A DNA stretch of 13,783 nt from Balneolaceae bacterium SMO_bin1 (GCA_003123965.1 NNSL01000454.1:1-13783), one strand, 5' to 3'. Shown: positions 6,484 through 13,686, counted from the stretch's first letter. Notes: generated by a model not told the origin, from the sequence alone. Numbers and translations are program-made.

Positions 6484-6654
6484 ATTTAATAAAATAATGT
6501 AGTTTTGGATTGCACAAAAAAATAGCCTTAAGAAAATACATGCCGACTTGTTGATATGCAACCATTTCTATTAAATGACTCTGCTATACAAAAGATTTAA
6601 CAATTTTGTGGCATTAGAATTATCTGAGCGTAATTTTTCACAATTAGCTAGTTT
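6484..6654. other. A/T-rich intergenic gap, no gene seen
   Basis: These 171 bases separate the stop of the thiopurine methyltransferase gene from the start of the anchored coiled-coil gene, both on the minus strand. I find no open frame with coding character, no RNA gene and no strong hairpin plus T-run. It presumably holds the promoter for the 6483-5131 gene pair, but I cannot place -10/-35 elements with confidence. Confidence 0.5.
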
Positions 6655-7327
6655 TCAGGGTTTTGGGTGAAGGGGCTGTAAATAGTAGATTTTTTCGGTG
6701 AGGTACGACTGCAGGCCCCGTCTTTTAAAGTTAGACAGTTCGTTAAGCAGCGACCGTTCGTGCAGCTGCTTAATATGATATCGATTGCCGTAAAGTTGCT
6801 GCAGTTCTTTATAGAACACGGCAAAGGGCGGTCCCGACATTTCTTCCTGCTTGTATTCAAAACAATTGAGTAACATCGGTGTTTCGGGTTCAACCAGTTT
6901 TTGCAAGTGGCTGGCATAGTGGGAGCGTTGTTCCGGGGGTAAAGCTATGAGTGCGGCTTTATCGTAAATGGCACCAATCTCGGGGAGCCAGGCGCGGCGC
7001 AGTTTCATAAAATCGCCCCACCAGAGCGTCATGGTATCAGAAGTATAGCAGGTAAGGTTGCCCTTTGTTGATTCGGTGAATGTCGCTTCGAGCCGATCCA
7101 TAACTTCATTTATGGCTTTTTTGGGATACATCAACCCCGATAACATGATGACCTTGTGCGGCCAGCCAGTCAAGATCAAGGCTCTTTCCGCAAAGTGGAA
7201 CTAAAACGGAGGTCCCGGGTTTAATTTGCAGGCGCGGCCAAAAAGTTTTGAGCAATGGAAAAACTTCATCCATGTGCCAGCCAGTTTTGTTGTTTTGCCA
7301 ACGGCTTTGCCAGTAACTAATTTCCAT
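6655..7327 (-). pseudogene. tpm: Thiopurine S-methyltransferase (TPMT family), frameshifted in an A6 run
   Basis: TPMT enzymes transfer methyl groups from SAM to sulfur or to selenium and tellurium compounds, and are about 215-220 residues long. The first frame (ATG 7327) gives SYWQSRWQNNKTGWHMDEV, VLVPLCGKSLDLDWLA and GHHVIGVDVSQK, then stops at 7106. The rest is in another frame: AINEVMDRLEATF, LWWGDF, IYDKAALIALPPEQRSHYA, EMSGPPFAV and a normal end at 6655. Removing one A from the six-A run on the coding strand (bases 7122-7117) gives a continuous GVDVSQKAINEV and a protein of about 217 residues, the family length. All motifs survive, so the break is recent, artefactual or bypassed by slippage. 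The gene is divergent from the MgtC-type gene with a 70-base shared spacer. Family identity is secure; the true state of the reading frame is not. Confidence 0.88.
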
Positions 7328-7397
7328 ATCAGAATGAGATTACCAATAATTTTTGCGACCTTAATAAATTATAAGATCAGCTAACAAATAACGTATT

Positions 7398-7877
7398 ATG
7401 GAAGTAGATTCACAATGGGTAATTATAGGAAAGGTGGTGTTTTCAATTTTTCTCGGCGGTCTTATCGGCCTTGAACGAGAGTGGGCTAACAAACCAGCAG
7501 GATTGCGTACACATATGCTGGTGGCGGGGGCATCCACGCTTTTTGTTCTTCTTGGTGATATTATGATTCACCAATTTTCGCAGAGTCAGATTTTAAAAAC
7601 TATCCAGACAGATCCTATTCGTATTATGGAGGCCATTATTACGGGAATCAGCTTCTTAGGGGCCGGGACTATTATTTTTAAGGATCAAAAGAGTACCGTA
7701 GAAGGACTCACTACAGCAGCTTCTATTCTATTTATATCGGGGCTGGGCATGGCTGTTGCATTGGGTGAATATGTAATATCAGCCATACTTACCGGGGTTG
7801 TAATTGCCATTCTTTTTGTGCTGGGTATGGTTCAAAACTGGATTGATGCCAGAAAGCCCGGTACGGAAAAATCCTAA
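7398..7877 (+). CDS. MgtC/SapB family inner-membrane protein
   Basis: This is a 159-residue integral membrane protein with about five hydrophobic helices. It carries the family's conserved loops: GLIGLERE (21-28), AGLRTHMLV (34-42), TGISFLGAGTI (82-92) and VEGLTTAASI (101-110). It ends shortly after the last helix, with only a short polar tail, so it lacks the C-terminal cytoplasmic domain of Salmonella MgtC and matches the short SapB-like form. Members are linked to Mg2+ stress, acid tolerance and control of the ATP synthase in some pathogens, but the biochemical role of short forms is unsettled. The MATE transporter gene begins 24 bases after its stop, in the same frame register, so the two are likely cotranscribed. 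The ATG 7398 has no Shine-Dalgarno sequence. Confidence 0.9.
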   Translation: MEVDSQWVIIGKVVFSIFLGGLIGLEREWANKPAGLRTHMLVAGASTLFVLLGDIMIHQFSQSQILKTIQTDPIRIMEAIITGISFLGAGTIIFKDQKSTVEGLTTAASILFISGLGMAVALGEYVISAILTGVVIAILFVLGMVQNWIDARKPGTEKS

Positions 7878-7901
7878 CCAGATAGCAAAACCACGCTTTT
7901 T

Positions 7902-9221
7902 TTGAATCAGCGAATACTACGTCTGGCAGTTCCAAATATAGTAAGCAATCTGTCGGTACCCTTACTGGGAGCCGTAGATACCGCCCTATTGGGGCACCTT
8001 GAGCAAGTGTATTACTTGGGTGCCATTGCAGTGGGCGGCATGATTTTTAATTTCATTTTCTGGGGATTCGGTTTCCTGCGCATGGGCACCACGGGTCTTA
8101 CGGCGCAGTCGTATGGAGAAGAAAATAGAACCGAGAGCGTCATGACGCTGGCCCGCGCACTTGTGGTAGCGGGGGTGTTTAGTTTTCTCATTTTGCTGCT
8201 TCAGGTTTTCATCGCCGATCTTGGTTTTCTCATTGTTGATGCTTCGCCTGAAGTAGAACGCTATACCCGCATTTATTTCTACATTCGAATCTGGTCGGCG
8301 CCTGCAACATTAGGTTTGTATGCCATTAATGGCTGGTTTCTGGGCATGCAAAATGCCTACTACCCGATGATTGTTACCGTGGTATTGAACGCGCTGAACA
8401 TCATATTGGATGTGGCCTTTGTTTATGGTTTGCATATGGATGTTGACGGCGTGGCATACGGTACGCTCATTGCCCGGTATGTGGGGCTGCTGCTGGCCGT
8501 GGGGCTGCTCTGGTACAAATACAGCGATTGGCTGAATGCCTTTGTTCAGCAAAAATTGCTGGAGTTGGCCCGTATCAAAGAGTTTTTTGCCGTGAACCGC
8601 GATATATTTCTGCGCACATTGTGCCTCATTTTTACGTTCTCATTTTTTACGGCCAAATCGGCTAATTTTGGAGATACTATTTTGGCGGCCAATACCATAT
8701 TGCTGCAGCTCTGGATGATTGTATCGTACGGCATCGACGGTTTTGCCTACGCCGCCGAAAGCCTGATTGGCCGGTTTACCGGCGCGCGCGAACAGAAAAA
8801 AGTAAATGCAGCTGTAAAATACTGCTTCGGCTGGGGTATCGGGCTCGGGGTGATGGCCAGTGGCGTGTATGCTCTTTTTGATGAAACTATTTTGCGCCTT
8901 TTTACCGACCAGGAACCGGTGATACAAGCGGCACTGTTGGTATTTGGCTGGACAATCGCCGGGCCAACGGTAAGCAGTTTCTGCTATATCTGGGACGGCA
9001 TATTTATCGGGGCTACGGCCACGGTTCCGATGCGTAACTCCATGCTTATTGCCACGGCGGTAGTTTTTCTGCCGGTATATTTTATTGCCGTTCCCCATTT
9101 AGGAAATCATGCCATCTGGCTGGCCATGGTTTCATTTATGCTGGCTCGCGGGGCAACGCTGTCATTTTTTGCTCCAAAGCATATATTTAAAAAGCCGATT
9201 ATATTTAGTCAGAAATCATAA
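7902..9221 (+). CDS. MATE family efflux transporter, DinF-like
   Basis: This 439-residue protein of about 12 membrane helices exports drugs or metabolites in exchange for Na+ or H+. The N-terminal helix RLAVPNIVSNLSVPLLGAVDTALLGHL (about 7-33) and the second-helix motif FWGFGFLRMGTTGLTAQSYGE (53-73) are typical of the DinF branch. The mirrored second half has YGIDGFAYAAESLIGRFTGA, and the protein ends with basic residues after the last helix. The start is TTG 7902: reading back in frame there is no ATG before the stop at 7875-7877, and the next internal Met (residue 47) would remove the first helix. The TTG directly follows a T-rich tract. It sits 24 bases behind the MgtC-type gene. The transported substrate cannot be deduced. 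Confidence 0.9.
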   Translation: MNQRILRLAVPNIVSNLSVPLLGAVDTALLGHLEQVYYLGAIAVGGMIFNFIFWGFGFLRMGTTGLTAQSYGEENRTESVMTLARALVVAGVFSFLILLLQVFIADLGFLIVDASPEVERYTRIYFYIRIWSAPATLGLYAINGWFLGMQNAYYPMIVTVVLNALNIILDVAFVYGLHMDVDGVAYGTLIARYVGLLLAVGLLWYKYSDWLNAFVQQKLLELARIKEFFAVNRDIFLRTLCLIFTFSFFTAKSANFGDTILAANTILLQLWMIVSYGIDGFAYAAESLIGRFTGAREQKKVNAAVKYCFGWGIGLGVMASGVYALFDETILRLFTDQEPVIQAALLVFGWTIAGPTVSSFCYIWDGIFIGATATVPMRNSMLIATAVVFLPVYFIAVPHLGNHAIWLAMVSFMLARGATLSFFAPKHIFKKPIIFSQKS

Positions 9222-9258
9222 GTTTGGTGTAGGTAAATCCCAAAAACACTCATTTGAG

Positions 9259-9999
9259 ATGCAAGATAATTTCTCGGAGCAAGCCCGTACATATGCGCAA
9301 TATCGGCCCAGGTATCCACAAGAATTATATGATTTTATTTTAGCGCTCTTGGACGAAAAAAGTGCGGCTTGGGATTGCGCCACAGGTTCTGGGCAGGTAG
9401 CCCGGCGGCTTGCCGATTATTTTGAACGCGTGTATGCCAGTGATATCAGCAGTGAACAGATGAGTTTTGCTCCGCAAAAATCAAATATCACTTATTTAAA
9501 TGCGCCTGCAGAAAATACTCCCTTCCCGGATGATGCATTCGATTTGATTACTGTAGCTCAGGCTGTACATTGGTTTAACATTGATGATTTTTATGCAGAA
9601 GTGAGGCGGACAGCAAAAAACGGAGCCTTGTTAGCCGTAATTGGCTACGGTATGGTGCGGGTGAACAAGGTGCTGAACCCCATTATCAATCAATTTTATG
9701 ATGATGCATTCACGAACTACTTTACAGAAAACCGGTCGTACTTGGATCATCATTATAGTACTATCCCGTTTCCGTTTAAAGAGATTGAATCACCTGACTT
9801 TAATGCTAGCTACGAATGGAGTATCAGCGACCTGGAAGGATATTTTAACTCGTGGTCGGCTGTGCAGAAAATAAAAGAGGAAGAAGGCTACAACCCGGTA
9901 CCCGGTGTGATTGCGGAAATTGAAGAATATTGGGACAAAGACGAGATAAAAGAAGTTCGATTTCCCATATTTATGCGACTAGGTCAGATAAATTCCTAA
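9259..9999 (+). CDS. Class I SAM-dependent methyltransferase
   Basis: This 246-residue cytoplasmic methyltransferase is of the Methyltransf_11 type. After an opening NFSEQARTYAQYRPRYP, common in the group, come motif I WDCATGSGQVARRL (38-51), the acidic end of the second strand in ASDIS (60-64, Asp62 binding the SAM ribose), and NAPAENTPFPDDAFDLITVAQAVHWF (81-106). The AVHWF segment is characteristic of a branch including yeast Crg1 and other small-molecule methyltransferases. I chose ATG 9259, 37 bases after the MATE stop; the frame is open back to 9109, but those 50 residues overlap the transporter gene and do not look like a methyltransferase. It lies 16 bases before sixA on the same strand. 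The substrate is unknown. Confidence 0.88.
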   Translation: MQDNFSEQARTYAQYRPRYPQELYDFILALLDEKSAAWDCATGSGQVARRLADYFERVYASDISSEQMSFAPQKSNITYLNAPAENTPFPDDAFDLITVAQAVHWFNIDDFYAEVRRTAKNGALLAVIGYGMVRVNKVLNPIINQFYDDAFTNYFTENRSYLDHHYSTIPFPFKEIESPDFNASYEWSISDLEGYFNSWSAVQKIKEEEGYNPVPGVIAEIEEYWDKDEIKEVRFPIFMRLGQINS

Positions 10000-10015
10000 C
10001 CATCGATTAATCATC

Positions 10016-10519
10016 ATGAAATACATTCTTCTCCTTCGCCACGCCAAGTCGTCGCACGACGATTCCAGCCAAAAAGATTATGATCGCCCCTTGGCAAAAC
10101 AAGGCAAAAAAGATGCACCTCGGGTGGGGCAGTTTATCCAATCGATTGAGTACCAGCCGGGTATCATTATATCATCACCCGCTAAACGGGCTGAGCAAAC
10201 CACGCGGCTTTTTATGGAGGGGGCGAATCTCCACGAAAATATCGTGCAGTGGAACGAAGATTTGTATTATGGCTCCTCTCAGGATTACCTTGAATCTATT
10301 CAAAATGCACAGACCCCCACCGATGTGATTATGCTGGTGGGCCATAACCCCAAGCTCGAGGATATTGCCCGCCGACTATGTGGAAACGGTTCGGTGCGAA
10401 TGCCCACAGCGGGCCTGGCCTGTTTTGAGCAGCCTGCGAACGAATGGGACCAGATTCGGGAGGGTATGGCCTCACTTAAATGGATGATGACACCGAAGCT
10501 ATTAAATAAATTGAACTGA
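10016..10519 (+). CDS. sixA: SixA-type phosphohistidine phosphatase
   Basis: This 167-residue histidine phosphatase is of the phosphoglycerate mutase-like superfamily. The catalytic LLRHAKSSH puts the phospho-accepting histidine at residue 9 with Arg8 beside it. SSPAKRAEQTTRLF (53-66) supplies a second phosphate-binding arginine, and LVGHNPKLEDIAR (107-119) the second catalytic histidine, His110. RHAKS, YDRPLAKQGKKDA and the compact length are diagnostic for SixA rather than for mutases. SixA removes phosphate from histidines of phosphotransfer proteins (ArcB and the nitrogen PTS in E. coli); no such partner is encoded nearby. ATG 10016 has no Shine-Dalgarno sequence. It converges with the SulP gene, with 36 bases between the stops and no clear terminator hairpin in that gap. 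Confidence 0.93.
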   Translation: MKYILLLRHAKSSHDDSSQKDYDRPLAKQGKKDAPRVGQFIQSIEYQPGIIISSPAKRAEQTTRLFMEGANLHENIVQWNEDLYYGSSQDYLESIQNAQTPTDVIMLVGHNPKLEDIARRLCGNGSVRMPTAGLACFEQPANEWDQIREGMASLKWMMTPKLLNKLN

Positions 10520-10555
10520 TAACGAGTTGCCCGCCGCAGTCTAAAGGCAGCGCAC

Positions 10556-12289
10556 TTAGCTGCTTATTTCGTCGTAGGTACTAAACCTTGTGCCCTCATC
10601 GGCTGCGTCAAGCTTTTTCAGAATTTTTTCAACCGCCTCGTGCGTATTGTCGCAGTAATGGTCGGGCCCGAGAAATTCCTTCAACCCCGATTTTGCAATT
10701 ACATCGCGCACGGGCCCTTTCAGCCCTGCAATGTAGAGCTCCATATCCCAGCTCTGCAGCGTTTTTATGATGGAGGTAAGCGAATCGATGGCCGTGGTAT
10801 CCACCATGTTTATGCTGCTGCCGTCCATTATCACAAATTGCGTATGGTCGTGCTGATCATCGCTTTTCTCAAGGATAAAATCGCGGAAGAAATCGGCATT
10901 GATGAACGAAAACGAAGCATCGATTCGCAGGATAAGAATGCCTTCAATGCGTTTGGCTTCGGTATTGCGAGCTACATTTTTGAATAGACGGGTGTCGGGT
11001 ATAATACCGAGTTCAGCTACTGCGGGGCGGCTATATTTGTACAGCAGGGTAATCATGGAGGCGCCTACACCCAGTAGTATGCCTTCCTGAATACCGATAA
11101 AAAGCGTACACACAAATGTAAAGATGGCAACAGCCCCGTCACTTTTTTTCGTGGTGAACAGAAATTTTATTTCCTCAATATCAATCAGCCCAAAGACGGC
11201 AACAATAATGATGGCCGCGAGCACCGGCATGGGCAAAAAGTAGAACAGATCGGTTAGGAAAATGAGCGTGAGAATAAGCAGGCTTGCGGTAATTATGTTT
11301 GCAAAAGGCGTTTTAACCCCGGCTTGTTCGGCTGCGGCCGAGCGCGAAAAACTACCCGAAACCGGAAGTGCACTAAAGAAGCTGCCGGCAAAATTCGATG
11401 CCCCGATGGCAACCAGCTCATGGTTGGAGTCCACCATATAATCATGACGTTTGGCAAAAGCTTTGCCCAGCGAGGCAACACTCATAAACTGCACCAGCGC
11501 TAGCGTAAGGGCAGTAGGCAGCAGGCGCCGCATATCACCAAGACTTATCTCGGGAAGGGCAATAGTGGGCAAACCGCTGGGCACCGATCCTACAATTTGA
11601 ATATCGTTTGTTCCTATACCGAATAGCCAAGCTACGGTTATGCTCACCGATAACACCAGCACCGAAGCGGGAAACCGTGGTACTATATATTGCAGCAAAA
11701 CCAGTACCGCTATGGCTATGCCGCCCCAATACAAAGCTTCCGGATTGATTTGCCCGAGGTTTTGTAACACATCACGGGCGATAATGACGACATATTGCGT
11801 ATCGGGAAGGGTGAGGCCAAGCAAATTATCAAGCTGGGTAAAGGCAATGATAATTGGGGCCGCCATGGTAAAACCGGCAATAACGGGGCGGGAGAAAAAG
11901 TTGAAAAGTGCCCCCAGCCGTGATGCGCCCATCATAAGCTGCATAATGCCGGTCATCATGGTGAGCAGAATAACAAGCGCGATAAACTGCTGTGGATCTC
12001 CATTGGTTAATGCCCCTACTCCTGCGCCCACAATAAGCATGTCTACGGCTACCGGTCCAACAGATAAATGCCGGGAAGTGCCAAAAATGGGATAAATCAG
12101 AAGGGGGATAACGCCGGCGTATAAACCGTAAATAGGCGGCATGCCGGCAATAACGGCATAGGCCATGCCCTGGGGAATGAGCATGGTACCGGTAGTGAGA
12201 CCCGCTTTTAAATCTCCCGTAAAATCATCGGAAGCGTATCCCGGCAGCCAAGAAGTGATTCTGAACGTTTTTTTAAGCCAGTTGCGCAT
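10556..12289 (-). CDS. SulP family anion transporter with C-terminal STAS domain
   Basis: This 577-residue membrane protein belongs to the SulP/SLC26 family, which moves sulfate, bicarbonate, dicarboxylates or other anions. The family signatures are present: IPQGMAYAVIAGMPPIYGLYAGVIP (38-62), LSVGPVAVDM (75-84), SFFSALPVSGSFSRSA (303-318) and a run of hydrophobic helices up to about residue 418. The cytosolic STAS domain spans about 443-560, with ILILRIDASFSFINADFF, FVIMDGSSINMVDTTAIDSL and AGLKGPVRDVIAKSG as its strands and helices. The substrate cannot be fixed from sequence. The ATG 12289 lies inside the 3' end of a tiny membrane-protein gene (17-base overlap), implying coupled translation. 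It converges with sixA. Confidence 0.94.
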   Translation of the reverse strand: MRNWLKKTFRITSWLPGYASDDFTGDLKAGLTTGTMLIPQGMAYAVIAGMPPIYGLYAGVIPLLIYPIFGTSRHLSVGPVAVDMLIVGAGVGALTNGDPQQFIALVILLTMMTGIMQLMMGASRLGALFNFFSRPVIAGFTMAAPIIIAFTQLDNLLGLTLPDTQYVVIIARDVLQNLGQINPEALYWGGIAIAVLVLLQYIVPRFPASVLVLSVSITVAWLFGIGTNDIQIVGSVPSGLPTIALPEISLGDMRRLLPTALTLALVQFMSVASLGKAFAKRHDYMVDSNHELVAIGASNFAGSFFSALPVSGSFSRSAAAEQAGVKTPFANIITASLLILTLIFLTDLFYFLPMPVLAAIIIVAVFGLIDIEEIKFLFTTKKSDGAVAIFTFVCTLFIGIQEGILLGVGASMITLLYKYSRPAVAELGIIPDTRLFKNVARNTEAKRIEGILILRIDASFSFINADFFRDFILEKSDDQHDHTQFVIMDGSSINMVDTTAIDSLTSIIKTLQSWDMELYIAGLKGPVRDVIAKSGLKEFLGPDHYCDNTHEAVEKILKKLDAADEGTRFSTYDEISS

Positions 12290-12449
12290 ATTTTAAAAAG
12301 GACCAAATCATTGGGATGAATACGGTAGCTAATATCCAAAAAATTATGTTAATAGGAAGGCCTATCTTTGTGAAATCGGCGTAAATCGCGAAGAATAGTA
12401 AAGGAGCTGCTGCCAGCAGTACAAATACTAATGGTATTTCAGACGACAT
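12273..12449 (-). CDS. Small two-helix membrane protein overlapping the SulP gene
   Basis: This 58-residue hydrophobic protein (from ATG 12449) has two predicted membrane helices, about residues 6-20 (PLVFVLLAAAPLLFFAI) and 32-50 (NIIFWILATVFIPMIWSFL), joined by a short polar loop DFTKIGLPI. It does not match a family I know. The alternative TTG start at 12479 would add ten residues and lies within a palindrome, so the ATG is preferred. Its last 17 bases overlap the first codons of the SulP transporter in another frame, the arrangement of a translationally coupled pair, which makes an accessory subunit or regulator of the transporter plausible. The coding case rests on composition, layout and the overlap; length alone would not carry it. 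Confidence 0.6.
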   Translation of the reverse strand: MSSEIPLVFVLLAAAPLLFFAIYADFTKIGLPINIIFWILATVFIPMIWSFLKYAQLA

Positions 12450-12463
12450 AAACCAGCTTAAAA

Positions 12464-12480
12464 ATTGAGTACCACTCAAT
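12464..12480. promoter_or_regulatory. Perfect palindrome upstream of the SulP unit
   Basis: ATTGAGT-ACC-ACTCAAT is a perfect 7-3-7 inverted repeat ending 15 bases before the ATG of the small membrane gene that leads the SulP unit. Its position and symmetry suit a repressor operator or a leader hairpin that could cover the start region. The regulator is unknown. It would overlap the coding region if the TTG at 12479 were used. Confidence 0.45.
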
Positions 12481-12548
12481 GCATCTAAGATAGAACGAAC
12501 ATCTGGCTTATGCCGAATAATTTCAAGCCGGAAGCAGTTAAAATTAGA

Positions 12549-12561
12549 ACAAATAATTTGT
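12549..12561. promoter_or_regulatory. Palindrome in the divergent SulP / 116-aa gene spacer
   Basis: ACAAAT-A-ATTTGT is a perfect 6-1-6 inverted repeat in the A/T-rich spacer between the two divergently read transcription units (12480-12621). Such symmetry in a divergent promoter region suggests a regulator site, but A/T richness makes chance occurrence easier. I could not assign -35/-10 elements around it. Confidence 0.25.
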
Positions 12562-12621
12562 ACATTTACACAATCAGTTACACACGCACATAATATTCAA
12601 ACCGAATTCTGTAGAAACCTT

Positions 12622-12972
12622 ATGCGATACAAACAAAATTTTTTCTATCTCTGTAAAACACCACTCAGTGCAGAAGGTCCTGAACATGTTGAGATTATCG
12701 AACGGGCTGATCATAACGAAGATTTCCCCGAACTATTCAGCAAGTACGAAGAGCTGCGTTCGCACGCCTTTAATGAAGATCGCCTGTATAGCATAGTACG
12801 TGCCGATGATGTGTATGACCTAATTCGTACCGGTACCGAAAAAGAGGCCAAACAAAAAGCGTTTGATGAGGCCCAGCAAGAAATTATTACGAATTTACAG
12901 CACCGGGTGATGCAGCAAGATGACAAAGAAGCTGCAAGTATTCTTAAAGAGGTGCACGATATAGAAGGCTAG
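12622..12972 (+). CDS. Unrecognised 116-residue charged protein
   Basis: I do not recognise this protein. It is soluble, with no signal peptide or membrane span, and has a single cysteine (Cys11). Residues 1-70 look like a compact alpha/beta unit (YKQNFFYLCKTPL, HVEIIERADHNEDFPELF, LYSIVRADDVYDLI). Residues 70-116 are strongly helical and charged (EKEAKQKAFDEAQQEII, ILKEVHDIEG), possibly a coiled coil. ATG 12622 is the first start in the frame after a 142-base spacer that it shares with the divergent SulP unit. Downstream, 188 bases separate it from dps, so it may be its own transcript. Codon use looks like that of its neighbours, which supports a real gene. No function can be assigned. Confidence 0.7.
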   Translation: MRYKQNFFYLCKTPLSAEGPEHVEIIERADHNEDFPELFSKYEELRSHAFNEDRLYSIVRADDVYDLIRTGTEKEAKQKAFDEAQQEIITNLQHRVMQQDDKEAASILKEVHDIEG

Positions 12973-13160
12973 GCGTGGATAGGTTCATAATTATCTGCAG
13001 CATAGGCACGTTCTATGAAAATGTTGGAATGATTGCGGTTTCTTAATCGTATGTTTTATATGGAGTTACTGATTAAGATTAGAACACGATAAAGATCTTT
13101 GTTGTGCAAAGTTTAAGGATCTAAGAAGTAAATAATCCGCAATCAAGTATTCAACTAGTT
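12973..13160 (+). other. Intergenic leader of dps
   Basis: These 188 bases contain no convincing reading frame or RNA gene. They hold a spaced inverted repeat (13041-13048 and 13071-13078) and a short palindrome AAAGATCTTT (13091-13100), and presumably the dps promoter. I could not place the promoter elements or recognise an OxyR, PerR or Fur box. Confidence 0.45.
13041..13078. promoter_or_regulatory. Spaced inverted repeat upstream of dps
   Basis: TCTTAATC (13041-13048) and its exact complement GATTAAGA (13071-13078) flank a 22-base spacer, giving half-site centres 30 bases apart, close to three helical turns. It ends 82 bases before the dps ATG. This is compatible with a dimeric activator or repressor binding on one DNA face; a long-loop hairpin is the alternative. 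Confidence 0.35.
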
Positions 13161-13661
13161 ATGAGTACGGAAACCACTAATAAAATGGCTAAAATGGAAA
13201 TTAATATTGGCATAAGCGAAGACAACAGAAAAGATATTGCAGAAGGTCTGTCGCACGTTTTGGCCGATACCTATCTGCTGTATTTGCGCACCCACAACTA
13301 TCACTGGAATGTAACTGGTGAGCTTTTCCATTCGCTGCATGAACAGTTCGAAGAGCAATACACCGAACTTGCCGATGCTGTGGATGAAATTGCTGAGCGC
13401 ATTCGCGCGCTGGGTCACAAAGCACCCGGTACATTCAAGGAATTCCATGAGCTTACCTCCCTTGATGAAACCACCGAAGAGCCTGAAGCCATGGAAATGG
13501 TACGACGGTTGGCCGTGGGCAACGAGCAGGTGCTGCGTACCGCACGTAAAGCGTTGGACCCGGCACGAGAAGCTGACGACGAGGCCACCATTGACCTGCT
13601 GACCCAACGCCTTCATGTACATTCAAAAGTAGCATGGATGCTGCGCAGTCATCTCGAATAA
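13161..13661 (+). CDS. dps: Dps family DNA-binding ferritin-like protein
   Basis: Dps forms a twelve-subunit shell that oxidises Fe2+ with hydrogen peroxide, stores the iron and protects DNA under starvation or oxidative stress. The 166-residue product carries the inter-subunit ferroxidase centre: His48 (in THNYHWNV), His60, Glu64, Asp75 and Glu79 (ADAVDEIAERI), aligned by me with E. coli His51, His63, Asp67, Asp78 and Glu82. The N-terminal tail (MSTETTNKMAKMEIN) is short with only two lysines, so direct DNA binding may be weak. The middle has KAPGTFKEFHELTSL and the end RLHVHSKVAWMLRSHLE, both normal. The start ATG 13161 fits family length. A small coiled-coil gene begins 25 bases downstream, suggesting a joint stress unit. 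Confidence 0.94.
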   Translation: MSTETTNKMAKMEINIGISEDNRKDIAEGLSHVLADTYLLYLRTHNYHWNVTGELFHSLHEQFEEQYTELADAVDEIAERIRALGHKAPGTFKEFHELTSLDETTEEPEAMEMVRRLAVGNEQVLRTARKALDPAREADDEATIDLLTQRLHVHSKVAWMLRSHLE

Positions 13662-13686
13662 CGCTAATTTATAATCATTTATCATT

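Noticed and set aside
6484..6654. Promoter or small RNA in the A/T-rich gap before the anchored coiled-coil gene
   Set aside because: I tried both the E. coli-type and the Bacteroidota TTTG/TAnnTTTG patterns and found no properly spaced pair. There is no strong hairpin.
8310..9098. Minus-strand open frames under the MATE transporter
   Set aside because: They run antisense to a well-recognised transporter, have no family features and overlap one another.
9109..9258. Longer methyltransferase starting inside the MATE gene
   Set aside because: These 50 residues are the shifted frame of the transporter's last helix. The methyltransferase fold begins at ATG 9259.
10520..10555. Bidirectional terminator between sixA and the SulP gene
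   Set aside because: The gap contains only scattered short complementary bits (GCAG, CTGC) with no continuous stem or T-run.
11640..12095. 151-residue plus-strand frame opposite the SulP gene
   Set aside because: It is the antisense shadow of the SulP membrane domain, and its composition has no protein-like pattern of its own.
13155..13622. 155-residue minus-strand frame opposite dps
   Set aside because: It is antisense to a clear Dps with intact ferroxidase residues, and lacks motifs.
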